Source: Toxonevra muliebris
Taxonomy: Eukaryota; Arthropoda; Insecta; Diptera; Pallopteridae
Reading direction: 5' to 3'
Assembly (NCBI GenBank): GCA_963691655.1
Contig: OY829326.1
Span: 140,386,998 to 140,450,997, forward strand
DNA length: 64,000 nt
Notes under the pieces: model-generated
Told to the model about the DNA's origin: nothing
The model's database searches: none
What the model saw: the letters and a program-made list of their open reading frames with translations, nothing else
Position numbers and translations under genes: made by a program
In this document: positions 48,041-60,499 of the stretch, piece by piece
How the letters are laid out: each line of letters opens with the position of its first letter
Position numbering within the stretch: the first letter of the stretch is position 1

Positions 48041-49581
48041 AAGTTCATAAAAATTCTTAACTGCGATTTTTTTCCAGTAATTGTAAGTGGGGATATGAAA
48101 GATGGAAAAACCACAAAATCAGTCCTGGGTTTGCAGAGCAACCCCCCCCCCCAAAAAAAAACCCCTCTGGTGAAAAAAGCCTTTTTGTACTAATAACTGG
48201 CTAACCGTTGGAGATATCAAAAAATTATCTAGCACACACAAAAAGCTTAAGTGATTTTCTAAAAAAAAAGGTATGCAATTTTTTCGTATATGACATAGTT
48301 TTCGAGATATTCAATATTAAAAAATTGCAAATTTAGTACTTTGCATGTACTGTGGATGCGCGCGCATCCTTGTTTATTTGAATTTTTGAGTGCGGAGCCT
48401 ATAGGAAAAATTTAATTATTCGAAAACCAAACAAGCTAGGAAGAAAAGTCAAAAAGGGTTTTGAAGAAGGGTTTTTAAAGTTCAACATCCTCTGTTATTT
48501 TCATTGACAACGGATAATTATTTGTATACAAAGTATAGTTGCCTGTTGGTTTTTACTACTTTTACTATTTGCAGGCCTAATAAAAATAACTGCTTCCACT
48601 ATATGTTATAAATGTATTATCTTTTAGTTCAAGACATTACTTCTGAAAATCCTGTGAAAGTTAGAAATAAAAAAATTATCATTTTGCAATTTTATCAGCA
48701 TATTAAAATCACCCAATTTTGGCGAATTTTTTATTGTTTATTTTATTTATATTTTCTTTTTTTAATGCAATTTTTTAACTTCTAAATTGTTAGAAAATAT
48801 TGCTAAAAAATATGTGTACTGAAAAAAGTAATTTTTGAGATATATATTCAATTCGTTTGGGTATTTTTTCTATTTTAAAGAAATAATAAAAAAAATCGCC
48901 AAAAATTTGGCCGTCTTTAATTTGCTGATAAAATCGCTAAATGTGTATTTTTTTATTTCTAACTTTTACAGGATTTTTAGAAGTAATGTCTTGAACTAAA
49001 AGATAATACATTTATAACATATAGTGAAACCAGTAATATTTATTAGGCCTGCAAATAGTAAAAGTAGTAAAAACCAACAGACCACTATACTATAATGTTA
49101 TTTTTGTATTATACGTTGTCAATGAAAATGGCAGAGGATGGTGATGTTTATATCCTCTTCAAAACCCTTTTTGATTTTTCTTCCTAGCCTGTTTGGTTTT
49201 TGAGTAATTCAATTTTTCCTATAGGCTCCGCACTCAAAAATTGAAATAAACAAAAATGCGCGCGCATCCACAGTAGATCCAAAGTACTAAATTTGCAATT
49301 CCTTAAATATTTAATATTTCGAAAACTATGACATATACGAAAAAGTTACATAATACCTTTTTTTTAGAAAATCACTTAAGCATTTTATGTGTGCTAGATA
49401 ATTTTTTGATATCTCCAACGATTAACCAGTTATTAGTACAAAAAGGCTTTTTTCACCAAAGAAGGGATTTTCTGGGGGGGTCGCTCTGCAGCCCCAGGAC
49501 TGATTTTTGTGGTTTTTGAATCTATCATTCCCCCACTAACAACTACTGAAGAAAAATCTCAGTTCAGAATTTTTATGATGT
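48041..49581. repeat. Large palindrome, ~700-bp arms
   Basis: 48041-48750 is repeated in inverted orientation at 48880-49581 with high identity. Matching landmarks include GTCCTGGG with a C/A run, TGGTGAAAAAAGCCTTTTTG, GATATCAAAAAATTATCTAG, TGTGGATGCGCGCGCAT, TTGAGTGCGGAGCCTATAGG, TTGGTTTTTACTACTTTTAC, and TTATCTTTTAGTTCAAGACA. The spacer is about 130 bp. No coding capacity or terminal transposon signature was recognised; it may be a foldback-type element or a hairpin locus. Confidence 0.9.
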
Positions 49582-52500
49582 AAATCTTTATAATGACTGG
49601 ACTATAATGCTTCAATTTAATATTTTTGTTTTCTTTAAGCTTACTTAAATTTTTAATGCAATATTACTTTGTAACTATTACAAATACTATAATTAAATTT
49701 AAAATCCAAATCTTTGTTCTTAAAAATAGAAGTAAATTAAAGTGTAATTTTGATTTATTGCTTACACGTAAGCGGAAGTTACGCTTTTAATGCAAGTTCC
49801 TCTAGCTGTTGTTCATATCGCAGATTTATACTCAACATTTATTTGTATGTATATCACAGAGCAGTGTATAAATACTTAATAATGTTATAAATTTTGTGAA
49901 ACATATAAATTGTTTCACTTTGTGCGAAATGAAATTGAAATGCATTTTCAATAAAGCTGAGAGGAATTTTTCAATTTTCAATCATGATTCATTATGTTTT
50001 CTTAAAAAAGAACTGAGTTATTGGAACTTAAAGAAAAAGCACAGAAATTTATGAGGTAGGTAATACATATTATATGTAGTCGGTCTAACTTAAGGATTAG
50101 CTAAAACAGCGTAATTTTGCAGAATTGAATCTTTTATTTATCAGCACTACTTCATATAAGCATTCAAATGAGAAGCTGAGAGAAGAAACACATTGGCAGA
50201 AATAATTAACAAACCTTTTATAAGTAGGGACTTATTTGGCGTTGGGCTTACAGTCCCAGTATCTTGCAGCTGACAAGGTATTGTCATAACAAAGTCAATA
50301 TCGTTATTTACTTAATAGAAGTAGTATAATGGTTGGTCTACGTGCTATGAAATTAGAAATTTTTACGAATTTGGTTTAGTACATTAATTTAAAATTGAAA
50401 TTGCAAAAAAAAAGAAAACTTTTGGGCTACTTGTTTTGTACAATACTGAACCTTAGTGTTGAACAATTTTAAACTGTTAGCTAAAACTAATTTCTGTGCC
50501 TTTTTTTCTTCTAATAAATTTCCAGTTTATGTATCTACGCCTTTACCGGTATATTAAATTGAAGCACCACTGTCGCTATGTATGTTATATATGTAAATTG
50601 TATAAAGTGCTTATAAACTAAACTATTTTGTGCTGATTTGTTGGTTTACTGTCATTTTTTTTTTTTTCATTATTGCCAAAAACAAGAATTTTAAAAAACT
50701 TTTTATATTATATTATTTTTTTTTTATTTATTGTAATTAACTGCATGTAATATTTTACGACCTTAATGGTTGTTCTAAATACCTTCGTATGTATTGTTGA
50801 ATTTTCCTGCAAAAAGAAATATCGCTTTAATTTCAACTGCGCTTTTTTCAAAATACATATTTGACGTAAATGTTGCTAAGAAAAATCTGTTTGGGGGTAT
50901 CAAATGTTGGGTTCTCTGTGCAACGTAGCTCAGACTCATGTACAGTACATGAACATATAATTATAGTAAAATTTTCTACTTGAATACTTTGCTCTATAGT
51001 TGTATATGATTTTTCATTCGTTATATAGATCTATCTATCTGATTTACACATGAAACTTTTTATATTTTTAAAAGAAATTTTAAAATATTAAATGTTTTTT
51101 CTATCAATCAAAGTATTACACACCACAAAAGAAATTTCTACACACACATAAGGATTGAAATTTTGTTGGACAAAGAAATAATTTTACATTTAAGTATCAA
51201 CAATTACAATTAAAAAATGTTACAAAAATTTGAACACACAATCATTTTCTTTAATATAAATTTACTCTTCAACAACTACTGTCATTAAATAACATAAAAT
51301 AGAGAAAAAAATTAAATAGAAACCTGCCCTAATTAATTCATTTTTAATTTCATTTACAATAATTACACAAAAAAAAAAATTAAACAATACTTTAGAAGAT
51401 TGTAAAATAAAGTTTTTAACAAATCAATTTTCAAAAATGAATCCGTATTAAATTAAAAATATTTAATTAAATATTTTAATACCTATATTTTAAAACTTCA
51501 TACTCTTCCTGGAATGCTTTCAATTTGATTTTCAGATAAAAAACAAAATATTTGTGAACAAATTACAATTTATAAAAATTAGTATCACGTTTATGTAGTT
51601 ACATATATGTATATTTCAACTTTAATGTAAATTTTCCTTATCTCGTACTTAACCCGGTGTCAATGAACATGGGCGTATTACACCTGAGCTGTTCAGTGAA
51701 TTTTATGTTAATTAATGTTGATTTTATCTTTTTTTTTCAAAAAAATATATCTAAGAAGAAGAGAATATTTTTATTTTATTTTTTTTTGCACTAAAGAAGC
51801 TCATCATGTTTTATGAAATTAAAAATAAAAAACCTTAAAAAAAATCTATTTTTATTTTATGAATTTATTGTTACTCGGGTGTCATACATCCAGTGTAACG
51901 AAAAGTATGTTCATTGATGCCTGGTTAATGTTAATCATATTATTTTCGAAGTTCTATCTTGAAAATTTAACATGCTAGAAAGATACCGGTTTTTTATTCA
52001 TATTTAACGCAAAAATTTCTTGAAGTAAACGCTCCAGATCAGAGAAACCTTGCAGGCATGTGTAATTAACTAATTTTGGCATGTTAATCGATTAATCCAC
52101 CAGAAACATGGAAAATTTGTCAAAAAAACATTTATAAATTTTTTGCAAAATTAATTACTGTTTAACATTTCTATACTTACTGACTTTAAAACTGCGTTTA
52201 TAAAATTTAAAAATATTGTGTTTCACTTGACTTAAAGGCTTGACTTAAAAGCTTAAAGAACATTTTTGGGAGATGGTTTTGAAAGTCAATATATTGAAAT
52301 TATTTATTATGCATTTAAAATAAGAAATTTGATTATATAAAATAGCAAACTTGATACAGAAATTATATATCACGTATTTTTAAAAAAACTACTGCTGATA
52401 AAACTTGTGTAAAATAGGCAAAAACCAACAAGAATGCGAATTTTCCACGTTGTTATTACCTTATAATAACTTCTTAAATAGAGTATTGAATGTATTTGAT

Positions 52501-52844
52501 CCCGAGGAGTACTTATTGCTGTTGCATAGAAATATTTTTAAAATTTCCTGCACCTGGTCACCTTATTTTCTCTGGGTAAACCAAAAACTACTACTTTCTA
52601 AAAGTCAGAAAAAAATCTCTTTTACTTTTTTTTTCAGTATTGAAATCTGAAGACTGAAGACATATGAAAATTGTTTTGGGTCATAAAAAAAGTATTTTTG
52701 GTTTTTATCACAAGATGGTATCAATGGCCATCTAGCACCACTAATCCGATTCTGTCAGACAAACGCGTGCGTGAAAGCTAACATTTCAGGCTACATTTTT
52801 TGAGAAGACAGTTTTGTTTAGTTTAGTTTAGTTCGTCAAGTTAC

Positions 52845-53564
52845 GTCACTAAAAAAGCCGATGAAATTTTTCAACTAGTAGAGCAATATCAGCACGCAAG
52901 CTGTCAGGAGATAGCGGAGGCACTAAACATCAACCACATGGGCTACTCAAAGAAGCCCGATGCTTGGGTACCACATGAATTAACACAAAGAAATTTGATT
53001 GACCGAATTACCATCAGTGATACGCTGTTTGAACTATTTTTGAAACAATTCATTACGAGTGATGAAATGGAATGAAAAATACGAGAATATTAAATGAAGA
53101 AAATCATGGTCAAAGGAGTGTAACCCTCCACAAACGACTTCAAAGCCTGGATTGACGGCAAACAAAGTTATGTTGAGTGTTTAGAGGGATTGGAAGGGAA
53201 GTGTCTATTATGAGCTGTTATAACCTGACCAAACAGTTAGTTCTGATCACTAATGCTCACAACTTGACCGTTTGAACGAAGCAATCAAGAAAGACCGACC
53301 AGAATTGGACAACAGAAATGGTGTTGTGTTCCACCATGATAATGCCAGGCCACATACAAAAAAGGCCAAAAATTGACTGCGCTTGGCTGGGAAGTTTTGA
53401 TGCACCCACCGTATAGCCCGCGCACTGCACCGTCTGACTACCATTTGTTTCGGTCGCTGCAAAACTTTCTTGATGGAAAAAAATTGGCCGACAGAAGAAA
53501 CTACCGGAAAAATGGCAAAAGACATAGATAATAATGACAAATATGTACTTGATTAAAATTGATT
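52845..53564 (+). pseudogene. Degenerate mariner transposase
   Basis: Plus-strand frames give KADEIFQLVEQYQHASCQEI and EALNIN, then after a deletion KKPDAWVPHELTQRNLIDRI and ITSDEM (first catalytic Asp context, altered from TGDE), NEENHGQRSV, VFHHDNARPHT (second catalytic Asp), and LGWEVLMHPPYSPRTAPSDY with HLFRSLQNFLDG. The C-terminus reads NDKYVLD followed by a stop. This is the human Hsmar1/insect mariner type. Multiple stops and shifts make it dead. Confidence 0.85.
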
Positions 53565-54092
53565 TTTAATAAGGAAACTTTTTGTTCAAACATTGAAAAA
53601 AAAAACGAAAATACTTTTTAATTGACTCAATATTTTAAAGCTATTCAAAATTTGAATATGGCATCTAATACCGGGGCAAAGTGAGTTAATGCAATTACAA
53701 TATTGTTTAGTTACTGTTAACTAGTTAATCCCCCCTCTCCTGTTCTGTAAAAAATACACTAATTTTGAATACTTACAAATTCTATGTCATTCGATAAAAA
53801 AAATTGATTAGTAGACAGAAACTTTTCAGTGAATTATTCAGTTAATATTCAATCTTAGCCGATCTCTCTATATATTTTCTATTTCCATTTGAACTAAAAA
53901 AATATCTATTATGAACCATATTTGGATCATATAGTCGATATTCAATTATCGTGGCCGTTGTATCCTATGTTCTCAAAATAATATTTTTGACTGAATTTTG
54001 TTGCGAAAACAATTTCATGTATTGATATTTTGAGGAAAGCGTTTCAATAAAAACAAGTGACTTTAATATATAGGACACGTTAGTCTCCTGGC

Positions 54093-55033
54093 TTAAGAAG
54101 GAACATCCACTTAGAAATAGAAAAAAAGAAATTTATTTGCCAAATTTTGAAAGAATAACATTTTACAAATATCTCCTGAAAATAATGTTGCCAGAACGTA
54201 ATTTTTAGAACGACTTGCGAAGTTTTCGATAGTTAAATGACAAACTTTTATCTGTTTGTTGAGTGCAAAGAGTTTTACCTCGGTATACATTGTGTATACC
54301 AAACGCTCGTATCTATACAGCTTTTCGCGGTAGTATACCGTTTTTTCAACTCCAAAATCGCATACCGCTTTTTTTTTTTACCAAAATACCGCGTTTATAC
54401 TAAGAAAAAAAAATATACAATTTTTGAACGCTAGGAAATTCAAATTTATCATACGCAATGCAAAACGTCTGAGAGAATAATGGCAACTCGTTGCGAGTAT
54501 ACTTTTGAAAGAAGTGGAAACATTGAAGGCGATTCTTATCGTCAAATGTAACTTGAAATATCTATGCGTTGATTTTTATAAATACCTCATAGCAAAGCCG
54601 GAATCGCTTCGTCAAATTTCTTCCAACCACAAACTCAATACAACTACAGAAGGAGATATGAAAATGGAGAACGAAGACGATATAGATGATGAATAAATTG
54701 CTTTCCTTGATAATTTTCATTGAAAAAAATTCATACCGCGAAATATACAGTTTTTTTCAAATCGATTTACAGTTTTTTAAAAGTTTTTGGTAGAAATATA
54801 CAGTTTTTTGTCCGAAAAAAGATACGAGCGTTATGTATACCACATTTTCCTCAGCGACCTCTGGAAAATATGGTTATGGTCTGTAGAATGTCGGACACGA
54901 GGATTTTATATTTGGAGGTTTTGTGTTGGAGGGATTAGTAAAAGATTTTGGAAACTTAGATACATACATCGTCAGGAAAAACTCTTATGGAAAAAACATG
55001 TTTTCTGTTTTCTCAGTGGACGCCTCTTCTTAA
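54093..55033. mobile_element. TIR element carrying a nested hAT insertion
   Basis: The left end TTAAGAAGGAACATCCACTT (54093-54112) is inverted at the right as AGTGGACGCCTCTTCTTAA (55015-55033), with A-rich continuation on both sides. Removing the nested 533-bp hAT element and one 8-bp duplication leaves a ~400-bp non-coding element. Its superfamily is unknown. Confidence 0.6.
54301..54833 (+). mobile_element. hAT element remnant with 8-bp target duplication
   Basis: The element has ends AAACGCTCGTATC and GATACGAGCGTTA and a perfect 8-bp duplication TGTATACC at 54293-54300 and 54834-54841, diagnostic of hAT insertion. Inside, plus-strand frame 54505-54696 reads VETLKAILIVKCNLKYLCVD and FYKYLIAKPESL, ending in an acidic tail (EDDIDDE) and a stop. 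It resembles the C-terminal dimerisation end of hAT transposases (EALLFLKCN...FYDYL type). The rest of the transposase is lost. Confidence 0.75.
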
Positions 55034-55523
55034 ACTCAATAAAACGTCGTTAAGTCAATATTAGGGGAGGAATAATAATTGCCTTGCGGCTTTAAATAGT
55101 GCGGTTTAAAAATAGGGAAAGTCTATCTCAGAGCAAAGATGCCACAGAAATATATTGACTTCATATATACAGCTAGCAAATATAGTTTTTTTTATTGATA
55201 AAATAAATTTCAAATTTTTAGCAGTAAACAGAAATATTTATAAGGAGAACAGTATTGCGATAACTCTAATGTCCTAAATTCGTAGATCTTCATTTTCTCT
55301 TTATTAGTTCTTAATTTTTTTATAATATATTTTTGATTAGTTTCATTATTATTTGTTTAATTTTAAATTTGTGTTGAAAATTGTTCTCTTTTAATTTAAA
55401 TAGGCTTATTGAAAACTTTATATTTTGAAATTTTAACAAAACGAATGGAGAATTGCATAAAAAATCTAGGTTGGTTGGAGTAATCAAATATTATTTTAAA
55501 ACTAAAATAAGTTTAATAATTTT

Positions 55524-55938
55524 AATTTAGAAAATTTTTTTTGCAAATTTCTTCCAAATTTGGCAGTTCACATTGCTAATTAATTATTAAAATTATTAGG
55601 CTTTGAATGAACAATGATGCCAGAAGATAAGCAGACACGATTCATATTAGATGTCAGAAAATCTGACCAATATGTAATACAAGTGTCAAAGAAGAATGGC
55701 AAAAAGTACTTAGAACGGTAGTTCCTTTCATTAATACTATTCAGTGAAAATAACTGTCTGTGTAATTCTCATTTACTTTACAGTATTTTCATTTATATAG
55801 ATTGTTGAAATTAGGGAACTGTCACAAAGATCACTGATGAAGAACCGTAGCGGGTTCCGAAACGATCGTCTAATCTGCTAGTTCTATGATATTCTTCCGG
55901 CATCATTGTTCATTCAAAGCCTAATAATTTTAATAAAA
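55524..55938 (-). repeat. Foldback repeat family, copy C
   Basis: Inverted relative to copies A and B. Both arms are present: left AAATTATTAGGCTTTGAATG with AACAATGATGCCAGAAG and right CTTCCGGCATCATTGTTC with ATTCAAAGCCTAATAATTTT. The middle (GATGTCAGAAAATCTGACCA through GAATTCTCATTTACTTTAC-like sequence) matches the reverse complement of A and B. The right arm also has the hairpin GAACCGTAGCGGGTTCCG and ACGATCGTCTAATCTGC. Confidence 0.8.
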
Positions 55939-58703
55939 TAAATTTATTTCAGTTCGCTTTTGACTGTTATTTAGTATTATTTAGTTTTAAAAATACATAA
56001 TTTGTAATAAACTTACATACATATTTCTAAATAATATCTAACACATTTAATATAATTTGTTCACAAATAAATTGTAGCGCCGTGAATTATTGGCAATAAC
56101 CTTTCATAAGTGTTAAAAATAAGTTACTTAATTGTTTGCTGAGAATGGTTTCTGATTCTGTTGCAGTAATGTATTTATTTTGAGTGGTTGGTATACAAAA
56201 AAATTAAAAATTTAAATTTAAATAAAAACGCTTAAACTTCAGGGAACTGCTTGACGGTTTTTCTTCTTAATAAATATTTAAAGGAACTCCACTAAACATC
56301 AGAAAAAAGAAACGAAATAAAATTGAACGATTAAGAAAACACACTAGACTAAAATAAAAATTATAGAAAAGCTATGTAGAAGTATATACAAATACGCAGT
56401 TAGTTCTATTTTTATTTGTATGCTCAAAAAAAAATTAATAGTTTTTGAATTTCAGTGTTCAATTATGGCCACTTTCTATATTTCGAACGTAGCTATCGTT
56501 AACAAAAAATATTTTACTATTTAATTTTGCTTATATGATAAGTAAACGAAGTTTAATGTGTAATTAAATTAATAAAAGCTATGGAAATTTTTCGGGTCAC
56601 TAATGCAATCACGATGGTGGAAAAAAAATATTCCTAATAATATACATAAAGAGTATTGTAATTTCATTTTTGTAGTAAAGTTTAATTCTATTTTGAGACA
56701 AACATATTTCATTGCACTGTAAACACTGTAAAAACATAAAAAAATGAGATCATATTAAGTTTCTTCTTTTTTTTTACTTCTTCTTCTTTTTTTTATATCT
56801 AGTTTTCCGTATTCAATACACAACCGAAAAAAAAAATCGATTTCGTGTTTCATTCGATGGATCAGCTACATGTAGCCTTTCACCTCGCGACTATTTCACT
56901 AAATTCCGCAGAATTTATGATAGATGAAAAAAAAAAATGATCGCCCGGTTTTCTTCTAATCAGTTCTGAAATGAATGGTTTATAAAAAAACCGGAAAAAC
57001 ATTTCTTTTTTTAAGAAGCATTTATGAAATTAGCCAAGAGTCCTAGACTGTTTACACTTAATATATGTAGCAGATGTCACTTCTATTCCGAATTCCCCCC
57101 TCTAATATTTTTATCAAAATAATTCTCTTAATCATCTATTTTCCATTAATCCATTATTTATTCCTCAAAAGATGCTTAGTGATTTTGGGCGAAATATGAA
57201 AACATTGTACTTCCGATACTGTAATTATCAAAAGCAACCCAAAAACAAAAAAAAATTGCACCCTTTAATATATAAATTGTAATTAAAAACTGTAAGCCCC
57301 ACCAAATTTCGGTCACGGAATGACGTTTTGGTTGAGAACGAACTTTATATTTATGTCTTCATATCTTGTGAAGATTTTTACACATTGTCTATATCTAGTG
57401 GCCTTCTGAAATTCTGAATTTTCCTACTTTATTTGAGCATACTAATAAATTCTCCTTAGCTTGGTGTAATTTTTAAGATACGAATTTCATTTGATTGTTT
57501 TATATTGTATTTTTGAGTTGGCTGCATGTAGGAAACAAGTTTATTGATGTTATAAAAGTATTTATGTCTTCTTCTTTTTTTTTTTTTTTTGTAATTTTTA
57601 ATGAGAAATATAGTAAATATTGTAGTTAAGTTGTTAATATTTTCTGGTTGTTATTGTTGTTTTTCATTGTCTGTTCATGTACTCACCAATTCAAATATGT
57701 AAGTATGAAAATATATGTAAGTAGTTTATAGTTAATGTAGAAATTTTGTCTTGTAAAAATTTTGTTTTCGATTAATAAATAGAAAAAAATAAGAAAAAAA
57801 AATAAAATTAAAGAGATTTTGCCATAAGTAAATCTTATTTAATTTTGTGCAATTTTCGTGGCTAATGTTTAAATACATTGTGTGTGTGTCTGATTATTTT
57901 TCTCTAAATATATTTGTGCAATTTACAATTTACATGTAAAAAAAAGTTAATAATTATGTAGGTGTGTATATAGAAGAGAAAGAAGTGTACAACATTGAAT
58001 CTAAACTAAAAAGTGTATGTTTAAGCAACACATAAATTTCACTAACAAGTAGAGTATAATAATAAAGTATATTTTGTAGTAAATGTACTTAGTACTAAAT
58101 ATTATCATAAACTTAAAAAATGACAATAAACATTGACTACTTTTAGGCGTTTGTGTTCTGTGTGAGTGAAGTGAATGGACAGAGAGAAAGAAAGTAAAGC
58201 TATAATAGCGTGTTTTGAATTATTCTTCTAACAGACTAACTACTACATACATTTACTTACTTGATATAAAATCATATAAAATAGTAGACTACGCTAACAG
58301 CAACTGGACAAAAAAACAGGGTACTAGGTAGTAGATATTATTGTGTGTGTGCAAGGGTAGTATATGAAAAGTAGTAATCAGATACATTATAATTAGTAGT
58401 TGCAACTACCAAAAATAAAGAAAGGAAAAGATTTTGGATTTCTTAAAGATTTTACTTTTTGGTTTTTTGTTTTTATATAGAGTAGATATAGTTGACATTT
58501 ATATAAAGTATAGGTAGGTATAGTTGAGCATATTTTGCATATTAAAAAGGGTTTTTTTTTATGTAGTAGGTAGTAGAAAAAGGTAGACAAAAAAATAGGA
58601 GTAAAAATTTTCAAAAACACGCTTGAGTATTATAAATAATTGTTTTTTGTTTTGTTTTTTTTTTTTACATAAATATAAGTGAAAATAAATTAATTTATCT
58701 TAC

Positions 58704-58745
58704 GAGTTAACACGGACTCGAACTCTGTACTCATCAGGAAGTCCC
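58704..58745 (-). CDS. Ca-alpha1T: T-type calcium channel, 42-nt microexon (domain I S5-pore turret)
   Basis: This is a tiny exon of the Cav3 channel, encoding the first part of the extracellular turret between S5 and the pore loop of domain I. It is bounded by a TTTGTTTGCAG acceptor and a CTC/GTAAGA donor. In the frame demanded by the next exon it reads GLPDEYRVRVRVN plus two bases of a Ser codon, and it aligns by position with LPENFSLPLSVDL in vertebrate Cav3.1, just before the RYY/RYEF segment. Its entry and exit phases are equal (one base completes the incoming codon, two bases are left over), so including or skipping it does not change the frame. The exon carrying S1-S5 that should precede it is not in the window. 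The call rests on splice signals, phase and the short alignment; the size makes it the least certain exon. Confidence 0.75.
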
Positions 58746-60499
58746 CTGCAAACAAAAAATCCCGAATGATTTTTGAATTTATTTTTTAATGTTTTGGTTT
58801 TTAGTTTAATTTTGAACTTAAAAGAAAATATGAAATATTTTAATTTGTAGTTTATTTTGTATAGTTTTTGTATGTAAAATTTAATTTTAATTTTAGCTTG
58901 TACCACATTTAAATAGCTTAATCCTTTGGTTTTTTATTGTGTCACAAAAATTTGACAAAATTTGATTTTGTTGTAAAATTTAATGTTAATATATCAAATC
59001 TTAAAATTTATTAACAAAAAAAAAATAAAGTTGTAAAATTGTTGTCACACATTTGAATAATAATGAACGCTTAAAACTATTATTGATTTAAATGCGCACG
59101 TCAAAGTATTAAGCTTTCAATTTGTATTCGTTTTGTTTTTAAATTTTAATTCAGTTTTAAATATTTAGCTATTTATTTGAGATTTTCTAATTTCATTCAG
59201 AAAATTTTGAATTTGATATAATTTCTATTATTAATAATTTTTTCATTTGAGTGTAAGCTAACGTGTCAACTAGTTTGTGTTTTTGTTTCTTGATAATAGC
59301 AGGTAACCATTATTTATGCATATGTACATGTAAAATAAGCATTTTAAAACTTAAAATAAATAGATTATTTAATGATAATAGAGTTGCCAACTTTTAGAGA
59401 AAAACATGGTGGGAATTCAGTTAAAGTCCATTCGATTTGCCTATACTCTAATAAGACTATATTGTTTGGTGTATTGAAATATTACAAAAGGTAAACGATT
59501 TACATTGAATTGAAAATACAATCAAAAATTTGCGTTAAGTCTCTGCAATTTATTCAAGAAATTCTATGTAGCTGAAAATCCCAGTGCTAATTTAAATACT
59601 TTTTCGTTTTTCTTTTTAAGTGTCTGTTCAGGGACACTCTCAAGTCTGAACGGCCAATTGCAATTGCATTTGGCAATATACAATATATTAGTGAAAGGTT
59701 GTCAATTGGACGTGGCACCTCCCATACAACTAAAATAATTGAAACTGAATTGTTAAAACTATTTGAGTAATGGGATTGCTTGTTTGGGCGTGGCACCACC
59801 CATAGAATTAAACTACATACTTAATCCTGAATATATTAGAAACCATTTAAAGAACACTGGTAAATTATGTATGGGGATGTAGGTTGCCTATATCACTCAT
59901 TGGAAATAAAGCGGGCGGGAATGGGTAAATACCATGCCCAATTAACTTCTTATACAACCAAATTGCCTAAAACTGAATATCATAGAAACTTTTTAAGAAA
60001 CGACCACTAAAATTGATGCAGAAATACAGGATTTTAATCTCAATTACTGGACAAAAAGCGTTTATGTAAGTCAAAAACAAATCCATAAATCTAAATCCAT
60101 TAATACCAAAATTTTGGATATAAGCTCATGGAATACCCGGACAGATCATTAAGGTTATTTGAAACTTTATGGGAATCAATACAAAGTAAAATAACAAATT
60201 TTCATGTTACAAAACAACATGACAACGAAATACATTGATGTACAGCAGGTTCAATTACAAATTATGTTCTACAAAAAATCCAAACGGTTTCCTGAGCTGG
60301 GATTTTATCACCCAAAAAGTAAAAATTATACACTTGAGCATCATATCAGGGGACTAACAAAAGTTCACTTAACCCTGAATAAATTTTAAAAAATTAAAAA
60401 ATTCCAGATCATGTGGAACAGTATTGCGATTTTTATTTATGTTTCACTGTAAACAATCAACATGGAAACAAGAACACGCAAAGCTACCGAGAAAGAGTC

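Larger units (their letters stand above)
47115..58703 (-). other. 11.6-kb intron of Ca-alpha1T upstream of the turret exon
   Basis: Contains GA-rich DNA (47230-47830), a ~1.5-kb palindrome (48041-49581), AT-rich DNA without recognisable features (49600-52790), a mariner remnant (52845-53564), a hAT copy nested in a second TIR element (54093-55033), foldback copy C (55524-55938), and low-complexity AT-rich DNA from there to 58703. No other gene is supported. Confidence 0.8.
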
